From Atriophallophorus winterbourni (taxonomy: Eukaryota > Platyhelminthes > Trematoda > Plagiorchiida > Microphallidae): 64,000 bases of DNA. The DNA is taken from NCBI GenBank assembly GCA_013407085.1, contig JACCGJ010008729.1, forward strand, positions 1 through 64,000, in the 5' to 3' direction. Shown here piece after piece: positions 51,885-61,745 of this stretch (positions are counted from its first letter, which is position 1; each line of letters starts with the position of its first letter). The notes under the pieces were generated by a model that saw nothing but the letters and a program-made list of their open reading frames with translations, was not told where the DNA came from and did not search any database. Position numbers and translations under genes: made by a program.

Positions 51885-52600
51885 CTATATTCGCGAGCGG
51901 TTGAAGAATAGCTGGATGTATACCGAGTTAGTTTTATCCACCTGCGAAAGAACTGTGGTGACCATTTCCATATTAACCTCCACAGAGCAAAAGAGAGGTG
52001 CGCTGCACTCGTGAGTTTCTAAACGGTTACCTAAATCACGCCGATGAACACTGCAGAAGAATGAATACAAAGCATCGGCTTTTTCCTGTACAGTCAAAGC
52101 CGTGTTGTTATCATCCATCACTAATGTACCTATTTCTTCTCTTAAAGATCGTTTGGATTGAACATAGCCATAAAAACTTACAAGTTAATCTTTTCTTTTT
52201 GACAAGTCTGGATTTGGAGTCCCTTTTAGCTTTCCTTTGTAACGCAATAGTTGAATTTCTGTTCTGTATTTACTGCAGTCTAGATCTGTGAGTTCCAGAG
52301 AATTTTTAAGCGCTCCAGCTACGGTCACGCCATCTGATAGCCCTGCGAATAGACGCGCTCCATCGGGGGAGTTTTCCTCGCGTTCAAACTGGTTGTAGAG
52401 GAGCAAAACTCTCCTGTAGTTGTAAAAGGTGCCCTCTTATAATATTCCACCTGATTTCTACACTAGGTTCTAATTCGTCTGGTTCCCAAATTAGATTAAT
52501 TTTCTTAGTTTGTAGTTGGACGATGTGTATTCTACCAAAGTTACGGAACATCTTCACTTGGTGACTAGGGTGCACTAAAGCCTAGTGGCGAAAGGTATTT
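51885..52600 (-). mobile_element. CR1-like fragment, endonuclease-RT linker
   Basis: Frames at 52575-52384, 52406-52185 and 52121-51885 together give the stretch between endonuclease and RT (DDNNTALTVQEKADALYSFF, NRLETHECSAPLF). Frame breaks separate them. It may belong with the RT part at 50330-51480, split by the LINE piece at 51482-51850. Confidence 0.55.
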
Positions 52601-52689
52601 CATCAAATACATATCTCTTTCTCAAGCTTAAGTTAGGAAAATAAATCAAACATGAGACTGTGGTATGTTCCAGCATGCAGCTCTTTCTG

Positions 52690-53560
52690 GGTGCCAAATC
52701 TATTAAATATGTCTCTCATATCCCTGCATTTCAGTTGAATGTGGAAAAAAGTAGTTAAAGGCATAGCTTGTGATGCGTACCAGAGATGGGCTCATCCAAA
52801 ATGCTCTGGCATTCCTGCCAAGCATCACGAAACTTATTGCAAAAATATTTTCCTGGAATGGCTATGTGGGGACTGCAATCGAAACGCAAGGGAAGCATTT
52901 TTGAGGACCTCTGCCCATAGTATGAACAACGACGTTGTATCACAAAGTACAAATTCTCCGTTGTCATACGCCGAAGTGGTGCGAGACAAAACAACCCCAT
53001 CAATAAAACTGGGTCCTGTCCAAAGTACCATCGGCAGCGATAAAAAGCACCACAGGGATGTAAAAAGAACCGTCTAAAGAAAGCTGTCGCTAAAGATAAG
53101 TGTCCAATAAAATCGGAGCAATCTAACTATGTTACTTTAGAAAGGCAAGTTAGTAAGCTTGCTGGACCCAATAGAATGGCGGAAACGAGGCCAACTCGTA
53201 CTCTGTTCATTCTAAATAGTGAAGAGCCGCTGATTCGCGAAAGCAAATCCCGGCAGCAAATGGACCGTTCCAGGGTTCAGGACAGTTGCGCATGGCAGGG
53301 CTAATTAATTGCCAGGTAAAAAGAGTCCATCGTGTAGGCCGGTGCAACCCAACTGTTAGTTACGCTCGCCCGATTTTGGCAGAATTTCTACACCAGCTGG
53401 ACATGGACACGCTTCTTGCGAAAAGTGCTTGCCTTGAACGCTACACAAATGGACGTTTCAAAGTTGTCCAGGGTACGGGGCCTCAACTACACGTTCATGG
53501 AAAGCGTTCAAAAACGCCCATGACAGGCTTGAAAACTCCCATAAAGTTCAGTTCAGTTTG
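52690..53560 (+). mobile_element. CR1-like ORF1 fragment (PHD-type Cys/His finger)
   Basis: The plus-strand frame 52739-53077 has a finger pattern: ACDAYQRWAHPKCSGIPAKH, then EWLCGDCNRNARE. A stop and a shift follow, and 53286-53540 continues RVHRVGRCNPTVSYARPILA, LHQLDMDTLLAKSACLERYT. ORF1 proteins of CR1-type elements commonly carry such a finger. Opposite in orientation to the neighbouring CR1 pieces, so a separate insertion. Confidence 0.65.
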
Positions 53561-53765
53561 CACAGGACAGTATGTGGCTAACGAGCCAATCGAACGTCCA
53601 AAATTTCTTTCGGTGGAAAGCTGCAGAGAAGCACCCATTACTGCCAAAACGTTTTTTCTTTTTGTCTATTTTAAATCTTCGACGATCACGACGTCAAGAG
53701 ATTATCCGGATTGTATTTACGGAGCACCGCGTTATAATCGATGCTGAAAAAATAAAAATAAATTT

Positions 53766-55310
53766 CTCTTCACCAGTACGGTGAGAGGTCAGCTAAAGAA
53801 GAGTTAGGCATTTAAAAAACAGAAATCTAGCATTTACTTTATTTACCAGACAACGCTGAAAATGGTGAACTACCTAATCTTGTATAGCAATTAAGAGGAG
53901 TATTCAGGGCAAAGCTTACCCCATATGCGGTCCAACCTATGCTTAAAACTTGCGACAGAACTGCAGGATATAAGTTCTTTTGGAAGCCGGTTCCAGAAAT
54001 TTACCACGCTGAGGCTGAAAAGGTTTTTTCAGGGAGTCTAGTCTAAATCGCTCCTTAGCAAGTTTGAGTGGATGTTTGCGGGTGCCAAGCTCAGGTCTCA
54101 AGGCAAAGAATTTGTTCATGATAACGCCACTTAACCCCTTCAAGATCTTGAAGGTTTCAATTAAGTCACCTCTCAAACGACGGCGCGTAAGTAAGAAAAT
54201 ATCTAAGGACTTTAGGCGTGCAACGTATATGGTATGGTATGAAAGCACAAGCCTAATCCAGGCGAAGCGCAGCACAGTCACAGACTGCACTTGGGCTAAG
54301 ATACTGTCAGGTTGCCCAGGCCTAGACAGATATGAGGAAGAAAAAAGAACAGGAAATGGTAGTGAGACTCCAGCCTGTTTTAGCGTGTAGCTCACTACCT
54401 CTGGACAATAAATTTAGCACGGTGTCAGCCACACAGAAAAAAGTACTGCACGATTGCACATCCGTGAATGCGTGCATCGTAAGGTTTCCCTCGCTGACCC
54501 TCAACCATGCGAGTTGCGAGACGCTGTACGCATACGAGTACTACGATGTCCTTCTTGTAGTAAGGACACCATGCCTGGACACAATATTCTAAATGCGGCC
54601 TAACTAATGCCTTCTGAAGGGGCAGGAAAACATCGGATCTTCTGCTGGATAACACGGATCTCGGTCAAAAGAGCACTTTGCGAGCACGATGAGCTGCAGC
54701 GGCGCGTTGGTCCTCCTATTTGAAGTCAGTCCTAACTAGTACTCCCAAATCCTTAACACGCTGTATGGCGTTAACAGTGAGAAAATTACCCGACACCTGG
54801 ACTGAAATCTTGTCAACCAGTGCTGACAAGAGTTAGTTCTTATTAAGGTTCATTGGGAGGTCCCACTGGTACGACCAGTTTATGACCCGCTCAAGATCGT
54901 GCATCAAGGTATCTTCATCCGTTGATCCGATGAAATTCACATCATCCGCGAAAATAAAGCATGGGCATTTCAATGCAGAGGACAAGTCATCGATGAAAAT
55001 CAGGAATGGAAGAGGACCGAGAACTGACCCTTGGGGTACACCACTGATTACGTCGGTTTGATTCGACATTGTAGATCCTACCCGAAGTCTGAATGTCCTA
55101 CCTGTAAGGAAGGCCTTTATCCAAGCAAGTAGACTACCCTGTATGCCTTTTGCTGATAGCTTAATCTCAACAGAGAATACCGACTAAGATGCTGACAGAT
55201 TTTGTCACGCAATAGTTTTTCTAGTACTTTTGAGACAGTGCGAGTCAGGCTGGCAGGTCAATAGTTCCCAACAGTTGACCTGCAACCACCCTTGTGTATT
55301 GGCACGACTA
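53766..55310 (-). mobile_element. CR1-like family A, RT to 3' end, split by S repeat
   Basis: The minus strand from about 55310: VVPIHKGGCRS block, GVPQGSVLGPLPFLIFIDDL, motif C FIFADDVNFIGSTDED (near 54960), SRRSDVFLPLQKALVRPHLE. At 54475-54228 an S repeat interrupts, then RRRLRGDLIETFKILKGLSG and the end at 53943. The 3' hairpin lies at 53766-53788. Motif C keeps both aspartates, unlike the copy at 56627-60175. 5' truncated. Confidence 0.78.
54228..54475 (+). repeat. SINE-like dispersed repeat S, full copy inside CR1
   Basis: A full repeat with the perfect 9-bp stem, inserted against the coding direction of the CR1-like copy. The CR1 frame resumes on its far side, so S was mobile after this CR1 copy landed. 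Confidence 0.75.
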
Positions 55311-55807
55311 TGGCTTCCGTCCACTTACTGGAAAAATAGCGAAAATTCGTAATGATTTTTTAACAGAGCGTGGGAAATACAACCAAGTTGAACGTACCGC
55401 GTTCAAAAAGGGGATAAACATTAGCCAAAATAAAATATCTAAGCCATCTGCTGTAGTAGTCATCGAAGATGTACTCCAAAATGGCCCACCAGTAGAATAC
55501 TAGTGCGTGGAAAACTCGTTGGCAAGCGAACGCCTCTCAGGATCTCAAGGCAATACGCCAGTTCAGAGTCAATATGAAATGAAATGACGTTTGAGGAACA
55601 CATGATTTCCTTCTATTTCAAAGAAGTTGGACGAATTCTCATGCCATCAGTTTCTGGCGATTATTTAACTATGAGGTTATGTAACTCGAATGTACCTTCT
55701 AAACATTTTCAAAGGGATAGCATAGCTTTTGAAGCCTGCATTGTTCTTACCAATAACAAACGGACCAGATTTAATAAAAATGAATCCATAGACGGTACTA
55801 TTACCTG

Positions 55808-55880
55808 ACAGTAATATCGCCCACGTGCAGTCTCTGACTGTGCGGCACTTTGCCTGGACCAGGCTTGTGCTTTCATACAC
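55808..55880 (-). repeat. SINE-like dispersed repeat S, partial copy
   Basis: Proximal 70 bp only (GAAAGCACAAGCCTGGTCCA to GACTGCACGTGGGC on the minus strand). Confidence 0.65.
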
Positions 55881-56077
55881 ACATACACTATTACTTTTAT
55901 TTCGAATGAATATAATACATGATCCAACAACAGGAATTGAATGTCATGTAATGACTTTTATTGTGAGGTTGAAAGTTTGAACTTTCGCAAGAGAACAAAA
56001 TGATTTAAATTTCTCTCGGTACAAATTGACTCAACGCCATTGGTTCAGTTTAGTTCAGTTCAGTAGGCACAGGACAG

Positions 56078-56318
56078 AATGGTATGGTATGAAAGCACAA
56101 GCCTGATCCAGGCAAAGTGCCGCACAGTCAGAGACTGCACGTGGGCTAAGATAGTGTTAGGTTGCCCAGGCCTAGACAGATATGATGGGGAAATAAAAAT
56201 GGTAGTGAGACTCCAGCGTGTTTCAACATGCAGCTCACTACCGTTGGCCAATCAATTTCGCACGATGTTAGCCGCACAGCACATAAATGCTGCACGATTG
56301 CACATCCGTGCACACGAC
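56078..56318 (+). repeat. SINE-like dispersed repeat S, full copy
   Basis: Complete copy with the perfect internal stem and the distal GCACATCCGTGCAC. It is directly followed by a stretch (56318-56626) that also matches 53550-53765; each of those two stretches ends at a CR1 3' hairpin. Confidence 0.75.
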
Positions 56319-56626
56319 AGTAAGTGGCTGACAAGCCAATCGAGCGTCCAGAATTTCTTTCAGTGGAAAGCTGCGGAGAAGCACCAACCACTGCCAAAGG
56401 ATCAATCCTTTTTCTCCGTGTGGAACCTCTGATATTCGTAGGACTAGGAGAATGTAGTTGGGGAAGCACCGCGCTATATTCGATGCACAGCCAAAAGGTA
56501 ATTTTCTTTTTTCGCTGTTTGCAATCTCTGATGATCGCGGTGCCAGGCGATGTACCGGATAGTAGTAGGACAGCAACGCGCAATAATCGATGCTGGAAAA
56601 AAAGAAAAGGCAGTTTCTTCTCACCA

Positions 56627-59600
56627 GCACGGTGAGAGGTCAGCTGATGGAAAATCAAGAATAATAAGATGCTCTAAAATTGCTACAATGAATAGCGAGC
56701 AAAATGGAGGACAACCTGAGCATGGTAATTATGGGATGTAATCAGAGAATAACTTACCCCAGTCACGGTCTAAACCCTGCTTGAAAGTTGAGACGGAACT
56801 ACAGGAGATAAGTTCTTCAGGGAGCTTGTTCCAGAAGTTGACCACCCTGAAGCTGAAAAAGTTTTCCTAGAATCTAGTCGACATCGTTCCTTAGCAAGCT
56901 TGAGTGCGTGTCCGCGAGTGCCCAGCTTAGGACTTAAGGTAAAGATGTCATCTGGATTAACGCCGCTTAAACCCTTTAAGATCTTAAAGGTTTCAATCAA
57001 ATCACCTTTCAAACGACGACGCTTAAGAGAGAAAAGACCCAGAGCCCATAGGCGATCAGCATAACTTTTCCCACGCTGACCCTCAATCATGCGTGTTGCT
57101 AGTCGCTGGACGCTTTCAAGTCGAATGATATCCTTCTGGTAGTGAGGACACCACGCCTGGACACAATATTCCAAATGCGGCCCGACTAACGCCTTGCAAA
57201 GTGGCAGGAACACGGGAATTCTGCTGGAAAGCACCGACTTCAACCGAAAGAGCACATTGCGTGCACGTTGCGCTGCAACAGCGCATTGGTCGACCAGAGC
57301 AGACAAGAGTTGGCACTTATTGAGGTTCAGTGGGAGGTCCCACAGTATGGACCAGTCAATGAACTTCTCGAGGTCGTGCATCAGAGTATCTTCATTCGTT
57401 GAGCCCATGAACTTCACGTCATTCGCGAAAATGAAGCACGGGCATTCCAAGATAGGCGATAAGTCATCGATAAAAATCAGAAAGAGCAGTGGACCTAGCA
57501 CAGACCCCTGAGGTACCCCACTTATCACCTCCGTTTGGATCTAAAGGTCCTACCTGTCCGGAATGATTTTATCCAAACAAGTAAACTACCCCGTATGCCT
57601 TTTGCTATCAGCTTAGTTTCTAAAAATCTGTGGTTGACGGAATCGAAAGCCTTGCTAAACTCCAAGTAGAGCGCTTCGACCGACTTCCCTTCATCCAACC
57701 TTTTCGTAGCAATATTGAGGAAACTCAAGAGGTTAGTCAGACAAGACCTCTCTTTCAGGAATCCATGTTGAGCTACACTAAGTAGAGAATGCTGGCAGAT
57801 TTTGTCGCGTATAAGTATTTCCAATACTTTCGAGACGATGCTGGTCAGGCTGACTGGTCTATAGTTACCAAGAATCGACCTGCAACCACCTTTGTGTATT
57901 GGTACTACTATGGCTTCTTTCCACTCACGAGGAACCATTCCCGAGTGCAAACATGAATTGAAGAGCTCACACAGTGGTTCTGCAAGCACTGGGGTGAGAT
58001 TTCTCAGCATAATTAAGTGGATGTCATCCGATCCCTCAGCCTTGTTAGTGCGAACATGAATAAGAGCTCCACACAACTCCGCCTCATTAAAGTACAAATC
58101 GTCTAGTGCATGGACACCAGATGGAAAGTCAAGCAACTCAGACGGTGTGAGTGAAGAATTATCCCTTCGCTGAACGCTACTGAAAAACTTTGAGAAGGCT
58201 GTCGCCTTAGCTAGGTCCCGTGCGCCGAGACTGACCTTGACGTGGTGCAGCGCTTGCGTGCCTCGATTAGCCTTGAGCATACTTTGTGATGGCTTCGTGG
58301 CTCTTCAGAGTTACTCATACCAGGTTGGTCAAATTGGTGAAAGCCAGACACACACAGTCCTCCTTTCCCTCGCGCATTGTAATAACCAGAAGAGGCTATG
58401 ATCCGCAAGGATCCACCGGCCTCCGACTGGTTGGGATGATGTCGGAGTCCCTGCTTGGTCCTCCTCGCGAATGGCTTGTGACTGTAACCTACATTATCCG
58501 GCCCCGATTAGGTGCGATCCTTAATCTCGCTCCGCTGCCTTGCGGGTTAGGCTTTCGGTCAAAGTGCTTGAGGGGGAGGTCCCAAGATCAACTCCCCCTA
58601 TTCGTGCCTGGGCAACCGTGTAGTATCACCCCACACCCAAATTGATTGGGTTGCAACTTTGTGGCACTTTAAATGATTGTGTAAAATACTATTATATATA
58701 TATATCTATATATATAATATATATATATCATATTAGGCTAGGTCACATCAGCTACTTTCCTTCCAGTTTAAGTCTCCAATGTTTACCCTAGATTTTCCTT
58801 TAGGTTGCGCGTAACTGTAAAACCTTTTCGGGTTGGATTTAGCGCCCCTGGCTAAGGATAACTCGAACTTCTGTTTGAGCACACGCTGCATTTTGACACA
58901 AGCGTTTCGGGCGGTTCTGTAACGGACCCACGAACCAGAGGTGAGCGATAGCATATATTGCCTCCATAAGCGATCACGTTTACGAATAGAACGACGAACG
59001 CTGGGAGACCACCAGGGTGGCCGCTGGTGCTTATTCACGCATTGCAGTGGAGCATGCAGGTCTTGTAGCCCGTTAAGAAACTTGCAAATTCTGTCCCAGT
59101 TTTCAGTTACACTAGAATCACTCGAGAACAGAAGGTGATTTTGATGACTGTAAAAGTAGGCCCCAGTCAACACGCCTAAAATTACGTCTAGGACGAGCAA
59201 GAGGTTTGTGAAAACACAACACCACTTCGAAGCCTAACATTACGTGGTCGCTTTTGCCAAGAGGGGGCAGGAACTTGAAATTCTTGACAGCTTCTAGCTG
59301 AGACGACAGCACGATGGATGGAGTGCATCCATCGCGGAATCTAGTGGGTTCGTTCACGTGCTGATGTAATCCATGATAGTGGATCCAATCGAGAAAAGAC
59401 GCGGATTGCTCGGTGAGTACCTCTGAGGGAGCTGACCAGTCCATGTCTGAAAGATTAAAATCACATAGAATGAGTACGCTTGGGGCTGATTGAAACAACC
59501 CGTCAAGCGTCTCAAGCAGTTGACTAATTTCTCGCAGGGTTGCACAGGGCGTGACGTAAACACAAGCAATCGCCAGTGCTGACTTGTAGCAAGTCAGGAC

Positions 59601-60175
59601 ACTAGTAACAACTTGAACATTTTCAATAGCGAGAGATAACCCTGGGCCCGTATTATGCAGACCATATTCAAGGAAAAGAGCCACGCCTCCGCCTCTTCTA
59701 TCGCCAGGCTTATCGCATCTGATGACAAGATACTGTTCGCTGATACTAGCTGGCACAACATTAACCGCAGACAGCCAGGTCACAGACAGCGCTATAACCC
59801 TCGGGTGTAGCTCGGCTACACGAAGAGAAAGTTCAGTCCACTTATTTTTTATGCTGCACATATTAGCGTACAACACCGTGGCACTGGATACGCGCGCTTC
59901 TAAGCTCAGTCGTGCTTTGCCCTCGGTCGAAGCACCCGGGGAAGCTGCACGTTACTTAATGCAGGAGAAGCAATATCGTGTGCATCTTGCACGATGGTAA
60001 TGGAACGTTGCCTAACTATTGAGCCCTCATTTATAACGTGGGAGCTGCCACTAGAAAGGCTTGACTGACTTCCTTCGCCATTCAAGCTAAGCAGATCATC
60101 ATCGTGCGCACCTGATAGCAAGATCATAAGTGATGCACACTCCGGTACGATCGTTGTTGATGCAGTGGCGATCCA
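56627..60175 (-). mobile_element. CR1-like family A, longest copy (end of ORF1, endonuclease, RT)
   Basis: The minus strand from about 60175: end of an upstream frame, then the APE-type endonuclease 59876-59118 (ALSVTWLS, GDRRGGGVALFLEYGLH, SVLILCDFNLSDMDWS, SDHVMLGFE), the linker to 58748, an insertion (58285-58745), RT part one 58280-57525 (GNYRPVSLTSIVSKVLEILI, LEFSKAFDSVNH) and part two 57528-56770 (GVPQGSVLGPLLFLIFIDDL and onward). Motif C reads FAND instead of FADD, losing a catalytic aspartate. The 3' hairpin is at 56627-56648. Inactive, but near full length. Confidence 0.85.
58285..58745 (+). repeat. GC-richer insertion with TA tail inside CR1
   Basis: Interrupts the CR1-like frame between WKESS (58748) and the RT start (58280). 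It is more GC-rich than its surroundings, contains a GGGGGAGGT...ACTCCCCC inverted pair near 58570-58600, and ends in an AT-only run (about 58690-58730). Probably a SINE or other short element. Strand is arbitrary, and no family was recognised. Confidence 0.55.
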
Positions 60176-60179
60176 CTAC

Positions 60180-60680
60180 AAAATCATGAGGCGCCACAGC
60201 AAACTCAAAAGAAACTTTTACGAATGCGGATAGAACTAAAATTTGTCAGGATCAGAGATAATGATTTAAATTCATCATGAATATCGATAATCTGCGGATT
60301 TATGGAATTAGTAGATAATTTAGCAGTTTTGTATACTTATTGAACTTGAACGGATTTTCTACAATTGTATCATTTGGCATCATGAAATTAACAAATATAA
60401 CGTAAATAAAGTTTGACGCATGATGCAAACGTCCCGATTTTAATCGAAATAAAACGGATGGAAGAAACACAACGAGAATTTGTTGGCAATTTGAATTTCG
60501 CGCTACAATAAGAGTAGTCAGTTCAGTATCAGTATCAGTATCAGTATCACAGGGCGATAGTCGACCAAGTCGAAACGAGTGCCCAGATTCTTTCGGAGGT
60601 GTGCTTGAAAACACCCACCACTACCAGGGTTGATTCGTAAGTAACCCAGGCGTGTGTAACTGTGAATGGAAGATGGGAGA
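60180..60680. other. Spacer between two CR1-like pieces, with CAGTAT repeat
   Basis: AT-rich, with a short tandem repeat (about four CAGTAT units, 60523-60548). No coding block seen. Confidence 0.4.
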
Positions 60681-60682
60681 TG

Positions 60683-61072
60683 TCTCATCACCGAAAGGTG
60701 AGAGAGTTATGCATGTTGCATGTCCAATCGAATGAAAAGACGATGGACAGCAGTTTATTTCCACAATTGCGAAAAATGAAAAAGAAACTCTTTTTGTGTT
60801 TCAAAAAATTTTTCGAATATTTTTGTGTTTTTTTATCATAAAAATGAGGGATTTAGTCTTAAGGGTAATGCTCCGGGAAGAGCACCTGCCACCGTTCGTC
60901 CAGCCCATGTTTGAACGCAATTACTGAAGTTGCCAAGATTAGTTCTGCGGGAAGTGAGTTCCACGCGTTCACTATACGGATGCTAAAGAATGCGGTTCTG
61001 GATTCGAGCCAATATTCCTTTTGACGCACTTCTGCTTGCTTTAATCCCAAGCGAAGTATTTCTTTATTGTCT
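60683..61072 (-). mobile_element. CR1-like C-terminal fragment cut by the Gypsy element
   Basis: The frame from the LTR edge down to 60859 reads LGLKQAEVRQKEYWLESRTA, FFSIRIVNAWNSLPAELI. A 3' hairpin lies at 60683-60705. The upstream part of this copy is replaced by the LTR at 61073, so the Gypsy element may have landed in it. Confidence 0.7.
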
Positions 61073-61460
61073 TGTAGTGGACCTACTTTTCCTTGTACCT
61101 CCAGCATTTTGTAATGATTATCCATTATTTTTGGGGGCATTTACTTCATTCGACTCAATGCTTGTACAATATACTTTTTGGCGGTCAATACAATTTCGAA
61201 CTCGGATTTTGTCTTCTCCCGTGGTTGCGAAGTCTGTGTGCGCCACTTTGTGCTGGAACTGTGATTAACGGAATATCCAACATTTTAGCGCTTTCTGCAC
61301 CTTGGATTCCATTTCCTGGATTTTCCTGTGTGGATTACTTCGCTATCGTTGGACGTTACGGATCTTTATTTGGACATTTGCTCTCTTGGTCTTTCAGTGA
61401 GTTCTTTCCATTTTTGCCATTTTGTGTGTAGTGCTGGACTTATATTTCTGGTCCACTACA
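61073..61460 (+). repeat. 5' LTR of the Gypsy element
   Basis: 388 bp, bounded by the inverted terminal words TGTAGTGGAC and GTCCACTACA (10 bp, perfect). The primer binding site follows at once, as expected. The partner LTR is outside the window, so LTR identity cannot be used for dating. Confidence 0.85.
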
Positions 61461-61463
61461 TAA

Positions 61464-61499
61464 TTGGTGAGCCCGACTACCACATAATTGGTGAGCCCG
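61464..61499 (+). promoter_or_regulatory. Duplicated primer binding site
   Basis: TTGGTGAGCCCGAC (61464-61477) resembles the tRNA-Trp-complementary site used by CsRn1-type elements. A second copy, ATTGGTGAGCCCG, follows 23 bp later (61487-61499). Only the first is next to the LTR. Confidence 0.65.
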
Positions 61500-61592
61500 T
61501 CTACTCCTGACACTGCATTTTTTTCATTTACGATAAATTCGTATTTGTAAATTTTTGGCTCATATTTTGGAATACTCACTTAACACCCCACC

Positions 61593-61745
61593 ATGAGCGA
61601 TTTTTCCATAAGTAAAGTTTCCACAATCCTACAATCACAACATATGCCATGCACATTACCAGCTTTAGTCGTTTCTAATCTCCCTCTTTGGTTCGGCTAA
61701 ATTGAAGCTATTTTTCGTATATATGGCATCACCGATGAATCTATC
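61593..61745 (+). pseudogene. Gag start, interrupted by nonsense codon
   Basis: The ATG at 61593 opens a frame that is the same as the long downstream frame, but TAA at 61698-61700 stops it after 35 codons, just after a LPLWFG segment. The downstream frame resumes without a shift. A single-base change would explain the stop. Confidence 0.75.

Noticed and set aside
54064..54390. 108-codon plus-strand ORF
   Set aside because: Antisense shadow of the CR1-like C-terminus and the S repeat.
56146..56658. 170- and 120-codon minus-strand ORFs
   Set aside because: They run through an S repeat and the adjoining repeated block; no protein family recognised, and the openness is explained by repeat sequence.
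58680..58740. AT-only palindrome-like run as a replication origin or promoter
   Set aside because: It is best explained as the simple-sequence tail of the inserted element at 58285-58745.
60530..60580. Hammerhead-like string (AAGTCGAAACGAG)
   Set aside because: GAAAC is present, but the essential CTGANGA core is absent upstream and no stem I or stem II can be drawn.
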